The notes beneath the pieces were generated by a model. The model was not told the origin of the DNA and searched no databases. It saw only the letters and a list, made by a program, of their open reading frames with translations. A stretch of DNA of 64,000 nt. Origin: Haloimpatiens sp. FM7315. Its GTDB lineage: Bacteria > Bacillota > Clostridia > Clostridiales > Clostridiaceae. The DNA lies in contig JBGVUE010000001.1 in NCBI GenBank assembly GCA_041861885.1, positions 1,290,001 to 1,354,000 of the forward strand, read 5' to 3'. The position numbers and the translations under genes are program-made. This document shows, piece by piece, positions 9,779 through 20,016 of this stretch (positions within the stretch are counted from its first letter, which is position 1; each line of letters starts with the position of its first letter).

Positions 9779-10834
9779 TTAGATGAATTTTTCTATATAT
9801 AAATCTTTTTCTTTTGAAAGATCTAAAAACTCAGAATCAACTAGAAGTAATGGCTTTGTAATATTATTTGAGTCCATTTTTAGTATTTTTCCAGAAGAAC
9901 CATTATTTAAAAGCACAGTTTCACCTGTGTAATAGTCCATAATGTAATTTAAAAATATTGAACAATATTTTGGGTCTAATTTTGAAAAGGATAAATTCCA
10001 AATATCTTCTAAAACGTAAAGAGAACATCTATTTTTTCCGTCATGTGTTAAGGTGTCAAAAGTATCTGCAACTGCTATTATTTTTGAAAAATCATGGATT
10101 TTATTCTCCTTTAATTTAAAAGGATATCCACTTCCATCAAGTCTTTCGTGGTGCATTAATACGCCATATTTAACTGATGAGTCAATATATGTTACATCTT
10201 CCAATAATTTATAACCACGAACAGAGTGTGTTTTAAAAAGTACTTCTTCTTCAGGTGTAAAACCTGAAATTTTATGGGCTATTTCTTTAGGTAGTTTAGT
10301 TTTCCCTATATCGTGCAAAATAGCTGAATACGTTAATAGTGTCAAATCTCTTGAGTTTAAGTTTAGCCATTTTCCAATCATGGTACTTAATAGAGTTACG
10401 TTAACCGAATGTCTGTATAAGACTTCATCAATTTTAGAATAATCTATTATGTTTTTAATTATGACACCATAATCTTTCATTTGGGTGATGATTTTTTCTG
10501 ATATATTTCTTAACTTGTTAATATCCGGCTTTAAATTATGGTTTACTTGTTTAAACATATCTTCTGTTTGAGTTTCTAATTGTGATAAATTCTTTTCTAC
10601 ATTTTTACATATTTCCTCATAGGATTTATTTTCCTCTTCTTCGCCTTGTATGTCTTTGGAATTTTGAACAGATACTAAAGAATAAGGATAGAGTTCTAGT
10701 ATTTTTTTTATATTATTTTCAGTTAATGAAGAATTTTTATTTATAAGCTTTACGCCGTTATAAGTCAAATCTTCAGCAAGAATCATTCCGGGTTTTAAAT
10801 TATGTGTAAGAATGGTAGAAATTTTAGTGTTCAT
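9779..10834 (-). CDS. HD-GYP domain protein, probable cyclic di-GMP phosphodiesterase
   Basis: 351 residues. The N-terminal segment (1-50) resembles the small domain preceding many HD-GYP proteins (HNLKPGMILAEDL). A coiled or linker region spans about 60-120. The catalytic HD-GYP domain (about 130-300) has HSVNV, the metal pair LHDIGK, a second His in FKTHSVRGYKLL, and HHERLDGSGYP. All motifs expected for hydrolysis of c-di-GMP to GMP are present. AAAGGAG precedes the ATG on the minus strand. There is no partner gene and it faces mnmH. Confidence 0.92.
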   Translation of the reverse strand: MNTKISTILTHNLKPGMILAEDLTYNGVKLINKNSSLTENNIKKILELYPYSLVSVQNSKDIQGEEEENKSYEEICKNVEKNLSQLETQTEDMFKQVNHNLKPDINKLRNISEKIITQMKDYGVIIKNIIDYSKIDEVLYRHSVNVTLLSTMIGKWLNLNSRDLTLLTYSAILHDIGKTKLPKEIAHKISGFTPEEEVLFKTHSVRGYKLLEDVTYIDSSVKYGVLMHHERLDGSGYPFKLKENKIHDFSKIIAVADTFDTLTHDGKNRCSLYVLEDIWNLSFSKLDPKYCSIFLNYIMDYYTGETVLLNNGSSGKILKMDSNNITKPLLLVDSEFLDLSKEKDLYIEKFI

Positions 10835-10875
10835 TGTAATTACTCCTTTTGTAGTTATTGATATAACATATACAA

Positions 10876-10904
10876 ATTATACCTTATATATGTGTTATCG
10901 TAAA
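10876..10904 (-). promoter_or_regulatory. sigma-A-type promoter of the HD-GYP gene
   Basis: On the minus strand, TTTACG, a 17-base spacer and TATAAT lie about 45 bases upstream of the ATG at 10834. The rest of the 313-base gap to the phosphohexomutase is AT-rich, and I see nothing else in it. Confidence 0.55.
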
Positions 10905-11147
10905 TAATTACTAAAGTTGTATATAAAAAATAAATATTTTATTAAATTTAATAAAATATTTAATAAAATAATAAAAACTCATCCTTAAGCTTTGTTAATT
11001 TAATGAAAATCACCCTAGCATATAAAGCAAAGTATATTGTAATTTAACTGTTTAAAGATTTTCATTTTTATATTGATATGTTAATATTAGACTAGAGTTA
11101 AAATATTGATTAAGGATTTTTTCATTTTCACAAAGGAGGATTTTATT

Positions 11148-12674
11148 TTGGAAAATTCATTGAAAAAATTAATTAATGGTAATGACGTAAGAGGTGTCGC
11201 AATAGAAGGCGTAAAAGATGAAGCTGTGAATTTAACACCAAAAGTAGCTTTAAAATTAGGTTTGGGGTTTTCAAGGTGGCTTTCAGATAAGACTAGTAAA
11301 GATATAAAAGATTTAAAAATTGCAATTGGAAGAGATTCTAGAATTTCAGGGGATAACCTTAAAGATTCTTTAAGTAAAGGTATACTATCTATGGGTGCTG
11401 AGATTTTTGATTGCAGTTTAGCGTCCACTCCTGCTATGTTTATGACTACGGTATTAGAAGGTTATAATTTTGATGGAGCTATAATGGTAACTGCAAGTCA
11501 TCTTCCTTTTAATCGAAATGGATTTAAGTTCTTTACAAAAGATGGAGGCATAGAAAAAGAGGATTTAAAACAAATAGTTGCTTTGGCTGCAGAAGAAATA
11601 AATCTAGTATCACTTGCTAAAGGTGAGCTTAAAGAGATAGATTTTATATCAGAGTATTCTAAAGTTTTAGTTGAAAAAATACGTGAGGGTGTAGATAGCA
11701 AAATTAATAAAGATGAACCTTTAAAAGGTTTCAAAGTTATTTTGGATGCAGGCAATGGTGCTGGAGGATTCTTTTCTGATAAAGTTTTAAAGCCATTAGG
11801 AGCTGATACTAAGGGAAGTCAGTTTTTAAATCCAGATGGTAGATTTCCAAATCATATTCCAAATCCAGAAAATAAAGAGGCTATGGATTCAATAAGAAAA
11901 GTAGTTCTTCAGAATAAAGCAGATTTAGGCATTATTTTTGATACGGATGTAGATAGAGCTGCAGTTGTAGATAGTCTAGGAAATGAAATAAATAGAAATA
12001 AGCTTATTGCACTTATTTCTTCAATTATATTAGAGGAGCATCCAGGTACTACAGTTGTAACGGATTCTATAACTTCAGAGGGATTAAAAGAGTTTATTGA
12101 AAAGAAATGTTGTGGAAAACATCACAGGTTTAAGAGAGGGTATAAAAACGTTATAAATGAAGCTATAAGGCTAAATAGCGAGGGAGAGGAAAGCTGTATT
12201 GCCATAGAGACCTCAGGGCATGCAGCCTTAAAGGAAAATTATTTTTTAGATGATGGAGCTTATTTGGTTGCGAAAATTTTGATTAAAATGGCTAGAATGA
12301 AAGAAGAAAGTGGAAAGAATTTATCTGAATTAATAGAGGATTTAAAAGAAGCTAAAGTCAGCACAGAGTATAGAATGAAAATTAAATGTGAAAATTTTAA
12401 AGAATATGGAAATGACATATTAGAGGATTTAAAAAAATACTGCGAATTAAAGAAGGGATGGAGCTTTGAAGTCCCTAATTATGAAGGCGTAAGAGTAAAA
12501 TGTGATGGTGAGAACGGTGGAGGGTGGTTTCTAGTTAGGCTATCTCTTCATGACCCTGTAATTCCTATAAATATTGAAACGGATACAAAAGAAGGGGAAA
12601 ATTTTATTGTTTCAAAGTTATATGATTTGTTTAAAAAATATGACTGTTTAGACATAGATGCTTTGCAGAAATAA
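11148..12674 (+). CDS. alpha-D-phosphohexomutase (phosphomannomutase/phosphoglucomutase)
   Basis: 508 residues from TTG 11148. This start is preferred because GGAGG (11135-11139) lies eight bases before it, while the earlier in-frame TTG at 11106 has none. The four family motifs are present: the phosphoserine loop TASHLPFNRNGFK, the metal loop DTDVDRAA, the sugar loop ETSGHAALKENYF and a phosphate-contact region near the C terminus. GRDSRISGDNL and DAGNGAGG also fit. It interconverts hexose 1- and 6-phosphates; whether it acts on mannose, glucose or both cannot be decided. It feeds nucleotide-sugar synthesis. Confidence 0.9.
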   Translation: MENSLKKLINGNDVRGVAIEGVKDEAVNLTPKVALKLGLGFSRWLSDKTSKDIKDLKIAIGRDSRISGDNLKDSLSKGILSMGAEIFDCSLASTPAMFMTTVLEGYNFDGAIMVTASHLPFNRNGFKFFTKDGGIEKEDLKQIVALAAEEINLVSLAKGELKEIDFISEYSKVLVEKIREGVDSKINKDEPLKGFKVILDAGNGAGGFFSDKVLKPLGADTKGSQFLNPDGRFPNHIPNPENKEAMDSIRKVVLQNKADLGIIFDTDVDRAAVVDSLGNEINRNKLIALISSIILEEHPGTTVVTDSITSEGLKEFIEKKCCGKHHRFKRGYKNVINEAIRLNSEGEESCIAIETSGHAALKENYFLDDGAYLVAKILIKMARMKEESGKNLSELIEDLKEAKVSTEYRMKIKCENFKEYGNDILEDLKKYCELKKGWSFEVPNYEGVRVKCDGENGGGWFLVRLSLHDPVIPINIETDTKEGENFIVSKLYDLFKKYDCLDIDALQK

Positions 12675-12732
12675 ATCAGGTTTATTGATTTAAGTTAGGT
12701 GAAATGAAATCCAAATTCCATTGAATAAAATT

Positions 12733-12793
12733 AGCAAAAATTATGTATTAATATTAGCGAAGTTACAGCATCTATTAATATATAATTTTTGCT
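12733..12793. repeat. long imperfect inverted repeat (stem-loop)
   Basis: The arms AGCAAAAATTAT-TATTAATA (12733-12753) and TATTAATA-ATAATTTTTGCT (12773-12793) pair over about 20 bp around a 19-base loop. No T tract follows, so it is not a standard terminator of the upstream phosphohexomutase. It could be an RNA processing or stability element, or a remnant of a small mobile repeat. Confidence 0.65.
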
Positions 12794-12870
12794 TGCATTA
12801 ATAATAGACAGTAGTAACTATTTTATTTTTTAAATAGATAAATTAAAATTATTTAATGAGAGGTTTTACA

Positions 12871-13107
12871 CTACTCGTTTTTATGTTTTTTTGTATAGGC
12901 TTCAAGTACCTTGTTAAATTCAGTACCTGCACCTATTGATAAGTATTCAATTTCTTTTCCTTTTGGCATTGCTCTATATGCATGGGCATTTTCGGAATCC
13001 TTCGAAGAAACTATAACATAGTGGGCATTTTCAATTGCTAAAACGTCGATAACTTCTAAACTTTTGTTATTGCCATTTTCATCTAAAACCTGAATGGTTT
13101 TATTCAT
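12871..13107 (-). CDS. DUF1292 family protein
   Basis: 78 residues starting MNKTIQVLDENGNN. AAGGAG lies eight bases before this ATG on the minus strand; the GTG three codons upstream abuts the ribosome site and is rejected as a start. The sequence, with EVIDVLAIENAHYVIVSS and a mid-protein YRAMPKG, fits the small DUF1292 family of Firmicutes, commonly found beside alaS or Holliday-junction resolvase genes but of unknown function. Here it is detached from that context. Confidence 0.75.
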   Translation of the reverse strand: MNKTIQVLDENGNNKSLEVIDVLAIENAHYVIVSSKDSENAHAYRAMPKGKEIEYLSIGAGTEFNKVLEAYTKKHKNE

Positions 13108-13185
13108 AAAAATCACTCCTTAAATTAAATTCATCAATTAATTTTAGTCCTTGTTTTATGCTAAATTTGGCCATTAATAAATTAA

Positions 13186-13374
13186 CTAGCTTATATTAGT
13201 TTTCGTTATAATATCAATTATTTTAGGATATCTCCCCTGAGCTTTATTTCTCAATTCATTAGTTATCTTTTTACCTGTTGGATTTCCTTTAGCGGTTTCT
13301 CTAGTTATAGGAGTTTGAAAATTACATTTTTTCATTCTATCTATTTTATTATCAGGTTGACTATCTTTTGACAT
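13186..13374 (-). CDS. small basic hypothetical protein
   Basis: 62 residues, rich in Lys, Arg, Asn and Gly, with no membrane segment and one Cys. AAAGGAGA sits just upstream of the ATG on the minus strand, which makes a real gene likely. I do not recognise the family. The phrase PITRETAKGNPTGKK suggests a conserved soluble peptide, and the size and charge would fit a small spore or nucleic-acid-associated protein, but that is speculation. It lies between a DUF1292 gene and ddl on the opposite strand. Confidence 0.6.
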   Translation of the reverse strand: MSKDSQPDNKIDRMKKCNFQTPITRETAKGNPTGKKITNELRNKAQGRYPKIIDIITKTNIS

Positions 13375-13615
13375 AGAAATCTCCTTTCTAATTTAATAAT
13401 TTTGAGCTAGCTAGTATTATTGTGTTCATTTTAAAATTAATTATAACTTTACTTTGTATATAAAATAAGCTGCTTTTAAAGATAACACAAGTAAGAATTT
13501 TAAAACCTACCACTTCTAAGTAAAATAGCATTAAAGTGGTTCTTTATCTGCAGCAAAAGAAAAACTATAATAAATAACATAGTAAGAGTTTTAAAATTAA
13601 AAGGAGGAATAATAA
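13375..13615. other. divergent intergenic region with a hairpin
   Basis: The region between the small minus-strand gene and ddl holds the arms ACCACTT (13508-13514) and AAGTGGT (about 13535-13541), followed by TCTTT. They could form a weak terminator or leader structure ahead of ddl. No ORF is visible. Confidence 0.35.
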
Positions 13616-14510
13616 ATGCAAGTTGGAGTTATAATGGGTGGAGTATCTTCTGAAAGAGATATTTCTATGCTTTCTGGAAAATATATTATAGATAATTTAG
13701 ATAGAAAAAAATATGAGGTTTTACCAATTCCTATAAACACTCAGTATGAGTTAATAGATAGGGTTAAATGTGTGCAATTTGCTTTTATTGCTCTTCATGG
13801 AGAATTTGGTGAAGACGGAACAGTTCAAGCTATGTTAAAAAGCATGGATGTGCCCTTTTCTGGAAGCAATGTTATGTCTAGTGCTCTTTGTATGGATAAA
13901 GATGCAACAAAAAATGTTGGTGGGTTTAAAGGTCCCTACACCTAAATGGATAATGGTTAAAAAAGGAAAAGAATTTAAAATTGAAGATATAGAAAAAATT
14001 CCTTACCCTTTAGTAGTAAAGCCTAATAATGGAGGTTCTAGTATCGGTGTAAATATAGTTTCTAATAGAGAAGGTTTGATTGAAGCTTTAAAAACTGCTT
14101 TTGAATTTGATGAAGAAATTATAATAGAGGAATTTATAGGAGGAGAAGAGGTAACTTGTTGTATATTAGATGGTAAATTGTTGCCTGTATTGTCTATTAA
14201 ACCCAAAAAGGATGCTTGGTTTGATTATAAATCTAAATATGAAGATAAAGGAGCAGAGGAGATAGTAGTTAAATTGGATAAAGAGGTTGAAGATGAAATA
14301 AAAAAAATGACAAAGGTTTGCTGGGAAAATTTAAAGTTAAAGGTTTATGCAAGAATTGACGTTATTATAAAAGACAAAAAGCCCTATGTGCTTGAAATAA
14401 ACACTTTACCTGGAATGACTCAAAACAGTTTGTTCCCTAAAAGTGCAAAAGCTGCTGGGATATCTTTCCCTAAGTTGTTAGACGAAATTATAAAACTATC
14501 TCTTAGATAA
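13616..14510 (+). CDS. ddl: D-alanine--D-alanine ligase, frameshifted
   Basis: About 298 residues when repaired. It is an ATP-grasp enzyme making the D-Ala-D-Ala dipeptide of peptidoglycan. [23 protein letters not shown] and CMDKDAT lie before the break. [24 protein letters not shown], the metal-binding [11 protein letters not shown] and a C-terminal helix lie after it. The break is at the A run 13909-13914, and the reading passes to [13 protein letters not shown]. Either one A fewer or two more would join the frames; family consensus (KKML) favours two more. AAAGGAGG precedes ATG 13616. Confidence 0.92.
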
Positions 14511-14530
14511 GCTCCTTATTTAGAATTTAA

Positions 14531-14567
14531 AATAAAGTAGAATCTATTATTTCTACTTTATTTTTTT
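14531..14567 (+). terminator. Rho-independent terminator after ddl
   Basis: The stem AATAAAGTAGAA / TTCTACTTTATT with an 8-base loop is followed by five more T. Confidence 0.85.
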
Positions 14568-14661
14568 AAAAATTTAAAATATAAATACTATAAGTTGAAT
14601 GGTTATAAAATTCTGTGGTATAGTGAAATAATAAATGCTTTAATAAATCAAGAGGTGAAAT

Positions 14662-16097
14662 ATGTCTTTTAATATAAAATTTAATTCAAGTGAAGAAAAA
14701 TACATTCAGATATATAGATATATAAAAGAAATAATAGAAAATGGGATGTTACCTTATCTTAGTAAACTTCCTTCTACAAGGGAAATGTCAAATATTATTA
14801 AAGTTAGCAGAAGCACTGTTTTAAGAGCGTACAACATGCTTGAAGATGAAAATCTTTTGTTTACAGTAAAGGGCAAAGGTACTTTTGTAGCTAAAGTGGA
14901 AATAGACGAAAACAAAGATTGGACAATTAATTGGTGTGATAGGCTAAATATATATGCAAAAAAAGCAGAAGAAATGGATATTATTAAAAAAGAAAAAACA
15001 TATAAAAAGGGCATGATTTCTTTTAAGAGTATTGCGCCAAATGAAAAATTATTTGATATTGAAGAGCTAAAGAGGGGTTTTTGAACTTAATATCTTTAGA
15101 GGGTGGTAAAATATTAAATTATGGATATGCCAAAGGTTATAAACCTTTTTTGTTGTTTTTAAAAGAGTATATGGAGCAAAAAGGTGTGGATTTAAAAAAT
15201 AAAGATATTTTGGTGACTAATGGTTTTACAGAAGCTTTTGATATTATTCTTTCTACAATTACCAAACCAAAAGATAATATACTTTGTGAAAATCCTACTC
15301 ATAATACTGCAATTAAGTTGATGAAGCTTCATAATCTAAATATAATAGGAGTCCCTATGAATAAGGATGGTATGGAGGTAAAGGAGCTTAAAAAAACTTT
15401 GGAAAAAAAGCAGATTAAAATATCTTATTTAATACCATCTTATCATAATCCTACAGGTATAGTAATGTCCTATGAAAGAAGAAGGGAAATCTATGAAATA
15501 TTAAAAAGCTATAAAGTTCCTATAATTGAAGACGGATTTAATGAGGAACTTCAACATTTAGGAGGGCATATATCTCCTATTGCAACAATTTCTGGAGAGG
15601 AAAATTCTGTGATTTACTTAGGCAGTTTATCAAAAATTCTTTTTCCGGGCATTAGAATAGGCTGGATATGTGCAGATAAAAAGCTTATTTCTGTAATGGA
15701 AAGTGTGAAAAGGAGCAGAAATATTCATACATCTTCCTTAGACCAGGGCATTTTGTATGAATATATGAGAAATGGAAGCTTTAATAAATATCTTAAAAAA
15801 ATTAAAATTTCCTACAGAGAGAAATATGAACTTGCTTTAAAGTTAGCTAAAAAATATATACCTAATCAATATATTTGGGGGGATGGAGGCCTTTATATTT
15901 TCGTAAAATTAAAAGGAGTAAATTCTAGAGAATTATTAGATAGATGTTATAAAAAAGGTGTTATATTCATGCCTGGGGATGTGTTTTTTACAGATGGAAA
16001 AGGAGAGGATACTTTTAGATTGGCTTTTTCAAGAACAACTCTTTTGAATTTGGAAAAGGGTATGAAAATAATAGGCAAGGAAATAAAAAAGCTATAG
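14662..16097 (+). CDS. MocR-type PLP-dependent regulator (GntR plus aminotransferase fold), frameshifted
   Basis: About 478 residues when repaired. A GntR winged helix occupies about residues 1-75 (PSTREMSNIIKVSRSTVLRAY). After a linker, a fold-type I aminotransferase domain carries VTNGFTEAFDI, PSYHNPTG, the Asp contact IIEDGFNEEL and the PLP lysine in YLGSLSKILFPG. The T run at 15078-15082 is one T short; repaired text reads KRGFLNLISLEGG. MocR proteins sense PLP-amino acid adducts and control vitamin B6, GABA or amino acid genes. No obvious target gene is adjacent, so the regulon is unknown. Confidence 0.88.
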
Positions 16098-16119
16098 AAA
16101 TTTTGAATTTTCTATAGCT
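16090..16119. terminator. bidirectional terminator between MocR gene and cdsB
   Basis: The stem AGCTATAGAAA / TTTCTATAGCT starts inside the MocR stop codon. It sits between convergent genes with A and T tracts on its flanks. Confidence 0.75.
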
Positions 16120-16152
16120 GAAATTTTAAATTAATTTATAAATAAGTTCGGA

Positions 16153-17438
16153 TTATTTACAAGTCATTATGTCAAGTATAAGCTTGTCTGTTTCACACAT
16201 TCCTTTTGTACCAATAGTTGCTAGGTTTTTTATGGTTTTTTCAACGTCGTCGTCTATTATTCCATCATTACTAGATATTTCAATATTTTCAATAGCAAGT
16301 AAAGAAGATTGGATTGCTGCACTTACTCCTGTAGATACTTTTAAAGCACAACCAGTTTTAGCTCCGTCACAGATCATTCCAGCTATGTTTCCAGACATAT
16401 TCTTAATTGAATAAATTACATTATTTAAGTTTCCGCCTAGAAGGTAAGTGATACCACAGCTGGCACCAGAGGCAGCAACTACACAACCACATAATGCTGA
16501 AAGTCTACCTAAATAAGATTTAATGTGTATAGCGATTAAATTTGCTAGGACTAAAGCTCTTGCTAAATGCTCATCATCTGCATTTAATTTTTCTGCAACG
16601 CCAACTACTGGCATCATAACTGTAATGCCTTGGTTTCCACTTCCTGAATTGCTCATAACAGGAAGCATACAACCAGCCATTCTGGCGTCGGATGCAGCAG
16701 CAGTTACTGCCATAGCGTAATTTTGCATATCATCGCTTAAAAGACCTTTATCTATCTTATTCATTAAAGTTTTACCAACTTTTAATCCGTAGCTGTTTTT
16801 AAGACCTTCTTTGGAAACTGCTTTGTTCATTTTAGCTCCCTTTAATATAAACTCTATATCTTTAAAATCTGATTTCAAGGCAAAATTATATATTTCTTCT
16901 ACTGTAGTGTGGTCACAGTTATCTTCTTCAGAAGAAGTAGAAAGGCTAAATTATCTTCTTTTTTGTATAATAATTCATCATTTAATTGAATTGAAACTAT
17001 ATTTGAATGCTTTTCTTTTATTATAACTGTTGCTTTTGAATCACCGTTTATTGCAATAGCTTCTACATATAGCTTTTCTTTTACATCTTTTGCTTTAACT
17101 GTAACTCGTTTTTCAGATAAAAATGTTTTAGATTTAGCTATGTCATCTTTAGTGATATCTTTTAACACTTCTAATTCTGCATTAGGATTTCCTCCAATTG
17201 CACCTAGAGCGGCAGCAATGTGAAGTCCTACCATTCCAGTTCCAGGTATACCAACACCCATTCCGTTCTTTAAAATATTACCGCTTACGTATACTTCTAT
17301 ATATTCAGGATCTTTTTTTAAAACTTCAGCGGCTTTACTTGCAGCTAAGGCTACTGCTATTGGCTCTGTACAACCTAGAGCAGGAACTACTTCATTTTTT
17401 AATAATTTTATGAAATATTCTTTAGTTTTTGTAGTCAT
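16153..17438 (-). CDS. cdsB: L-cysteine desulfidase (CdsB/UPF0597 family), frameshifted
   Basis: About 428 residues on the minus strand. The start MTTKTKEYFIKLLKNEVVPA is followed by LGCTEPIAVALAASKA, which carries the conserved Cys expected to hold a [4Fe-4S] cluster; GTGMVGLHIAAALGAIGG and later GSGNQGITVMMPVVG, CGCVVAASGASCG and CDGAKTGCALK follow. The family splits L-cysteine to pyruvate, ammonia and sulfide. The frame breaks near 16948-16950 (minus strand TTT should be TTTT), giving the join DNFSLSTSSEEDNCDHTT. It is divergent from a sigma-54 activator and preceded by a consensus -24/-12 element, matching the C. difficile cysteine catabolism arrangement as I remember it. Confidence 0.88.
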
Positions 17439-17476
17439 AGTGTATCATCCTCTCCAAAATAATATAAAATATTATT

Positions 17477-17492
17477 AGCAATTAGCGTGCCA
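17477..17492 (-). promoter_or_regulatory. sigma-54 (-24/-12) promoter of cdsB
   Basis: The minus strand reads TGGCACGCTAATTGCT, an exact match to the TGGCACG-N4-TTGCW consensus with GG and GC in correct spacing. It ends about 38 bases before the cdsB start. The activator gene runs the other way 170 bases off, so enhancer sites should lie in 17500-17660. Confidence 0.88.
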
Positions 17493-17662
17493 AATAATAT
17501 TAAAATTAATAAATTGATTAATTAAGTCAAAGTGGGTTTTTAAAGTATTTTAGTTTATTATACATATATAAGTTTAAACCTAAATCGCTGATTAATAAAG
17601 AAAAAAATGTTATAAAATTATATTATTTGTAAAAATAACTAGTGAGGATTGTAATATAAAAT

Positions 17663-19699
17663 ATGAAATCTATAGGAGTAGTGACGGATAGAAACTCAAG
17701 AGTTGCTAGATTTATAAAAGACAATTTAATAGAAGTTCTAGGAAATAAACTTCAAATTAATAATTATTATTTAAATGAACTTGGCAAGGATGATATCATT
17801 GAAGATCCAGTAGTGCTTTTTATGATTAAAGAAAGGGCTATTAACATAAAAAAGCAATTAAACTGTGACAGTAAAATTATAATTATAAGGAGAACTTTTC
17901 TTGAAAACAGGTTATACAAATTGTTTACTATTCATGAGGGAGCCAATACTTTAGTTGTAAACGATAATAGAGAAACTACATTAGAAACGATGTCTTTATT
18001 CTATGAACTTGGAATAAATCATTTAAACTTTATTCCTTATGATGAAAATAAAACCTATGAAGACATAAATGTTGCAGTAACACCTGGGGAAGGCATTAGA
18101 GTGCCTAAAAATATTGAAAAAATAATTGATCTTGGAGACAGGTATTTAGATGTATCTACCTTTATTGAAATAATAAGTGCTTTGTCCTTGGAAGATAGAG
18201 AAATTAGTAAAAATCTTATTAAGTATTCAGAAAAAATAGTTACTATAGATGGTGGTATAAGAGATAAATATAGAGAATTGTTATTAAAATGCGAGGAACT
18301 AGATACTGTAATAGATTTGTCAAAAGATGGTATAGTTTCCGTTAACAATAAAGGTATTATAAATGTATGCAACAAGAGTTTTAAGGAAATATTTGATATA
18401 AAAGAAAAAGTAGAAGGCAGAAACATTAAAGATATATTTAAAGGGGAATTAAACAAAATCCTCAGTTTAGGAGATGTTGAAGATGAGGTTTTTGATTATA
18501 AAAACAGGTATTTAAATATTAATAAAACTAATATATATGACTTTGGAGAAAAAATAGGAACTTATTTTAATATTCAGGAGATTACGTATATAAGGCAGTT
18601 AGAACAGAATTTAAGCAAAAAATTAGAGAAAAAGGTCAAATTGCAAGATATACTTTTGAAAACATAAAAACAAATTCTAAAGTAATGCTTGAATGCATTG
18701 AACTTGCAAAAAAGATATCAAGATCAGATTTGACTGTTCTTATAATAGGTGAAAGTGGTACTGGAAAGGAGCTTATGGCTCAATCCATACATAATGAATC
18801 AAATAGAAGTAAACAACCATTTATTGCAGTAAATTGTGCGGCTATGCCAGAAAATTTATTGGAAAGTGAACTGTTTGGATATGAAGGAGGAGCTTTTACA
18901 GGTGCGTTAAAAGAGGAAAAAAGGTTTTATTTGAGCAAGCAAATAATGGAAGCATTTTTTTAGATGAAATAGGTGATATGCCAGTGTTTTTGCAAACTAA
19001 ATTATTAAGAGTGCTTCAAGAAAGACAAGTAATGAGAATCGGTTCTAAAAAAATTATGGATATAGATGTAAGAGTAATTGCCGCAACAAATTGAAACTTA
19101 CCTGATATGATAAAAGAGGGAAAGTTCAGAGAAGATTTATATTATAGGTTAAATGTTCTACCTATAAACATTCCCCCTCTTAGGGAGAGAAGAGAAGACA
19201 TAATAGACCTTATTAAGTACTTTGTAGGAAGAGATTGTACTTTAGATGAGAAAGTTAAAAGTAAAATCAAAGAGTATTACTGGCCTGGAAATATAAGAGA
19301 GCTTCAAAACACTGCTTCATATATATCCCTTATGTGCAGTGGAACAGTTACTGTTGAAAATTTACCTTTTAATTTAAATAAGAAGGTAGTGGTTGAGAAA
19401 AAGATAATAGAAGTGACCTTCAAGATTTGATGCAGATAATTAAGAGTAAGTACAGCATTGATGTAGTTGTGGAAATATTAAAAATAATATATAGATTTAA
19501 TAAATCCAGCAAAAACATAGGGAGAAACAATATATATAAATTATTAAATGAAAATTGGATTATAATAAATGAAGGTGGAGTTAGAAGGATACTATGCCTT
19601 TTAAATGAAACTCAGCTTGTTCACTCTGGGCTAGGAAGAAAAGGCAGTAGTATAAGCGAAAAAGGTATAGAATTATTAGAGTACCTAGAAAAAGATTAA
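17663..19699 (+). CDS. sigma-54-dependent transcriptional activator (CdsR-like), three frameshifts and one in-frame stop
   Basis: About 678 residues when repaired. Residues 1-200 form an uncharacterised sensing region reminiscent of PrpR_N. A PAS-like segment follows ([16 protein letters not shown]). The AAA+ domain has [22 protein letters not shown] (the sigma-54-contacting GAFTGA loop), the repaired Walker [25 protein letters not shown] and [10 protein letters not shown]. The C terminus is a winged helix rather than a Fis helix. Breaks lie at the A run 18629-18633, at 18915-18922, and at AA 19411-19412, each one base short. TGA 19092-19094 interrupts ATN-NLPDM, where relatives have a coding residue. 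It probably controls cdsB and the hydrolase-permease pair downstream. Confidence 0.85.
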
Positions 19700-19764
19700 A
19701 ATTAATAATTATACTAAACTTAAAAAGATGTCAAAATAATAATAGGTTAAATAATAGGCTGAAA

Positions 19765-19799
19765 TAGGTTGAAATGTGTATATTCAACCTACTTTTTTA
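19765..19799 (+). terminator. terminator after the sigma-54 activator
   Basis: The stem TAGGTTGAA / TTCAACCTA is followed by CTTTTTTA. An extra AATAGGTT copy lies just upstream. Confidence 0.8.
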
Positions 19800-19954
19800 T
19801 AGAGGAATATTTTTTTATTTAAAGTAAGCATAAGAATATATTTAAAATATAAAATTTTGCAACAATTTTAATAATAAAAAAATTTAGCTTAATTCAGAGT
19901 TTTGCTGGGATTTATTCATATAGAATTAATAAAGTTAATTAATTTTTAATAATT

Positions 19955-19970
19955 TGGCATAGCAATTGCT
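19955..19970 (+). promoter_or_regulatory. sigma-54 (-24/-12) promoter of the C26 hydrolase-permease operon
   Basis: TGGCATAGCAATTGCT matches the -24 GG and -12 GC positions with consensus spacing, 46 bases upstream of the hydrolase ATG. It is the second such element within 2.5 kb, flanking the one activator gene. Confidence 0.85.
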
Positions 19971-20016
19971 TTAATAAAAAAGTGTAAACAAATGTAAGTA
20001 TAGGAGGCAGACACAT

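Noticed and set aside
16153..17438. Two ORFs resembling separate alpha and beta subunits of a serine dehydratase.
   Set aside because: They are the two halves of one UPF0597/CdsB protein; a single T restores the frame and the join reads as normal family sequence.
19092..19094. TGA as a possible selenocysteine codon, given the selenium-linked mnmH nearby.
   Set aside because: The position is not a catalytic or Cys-occupied site in sigma-54 activators and I saw no SECIS-like hairpin just after it.
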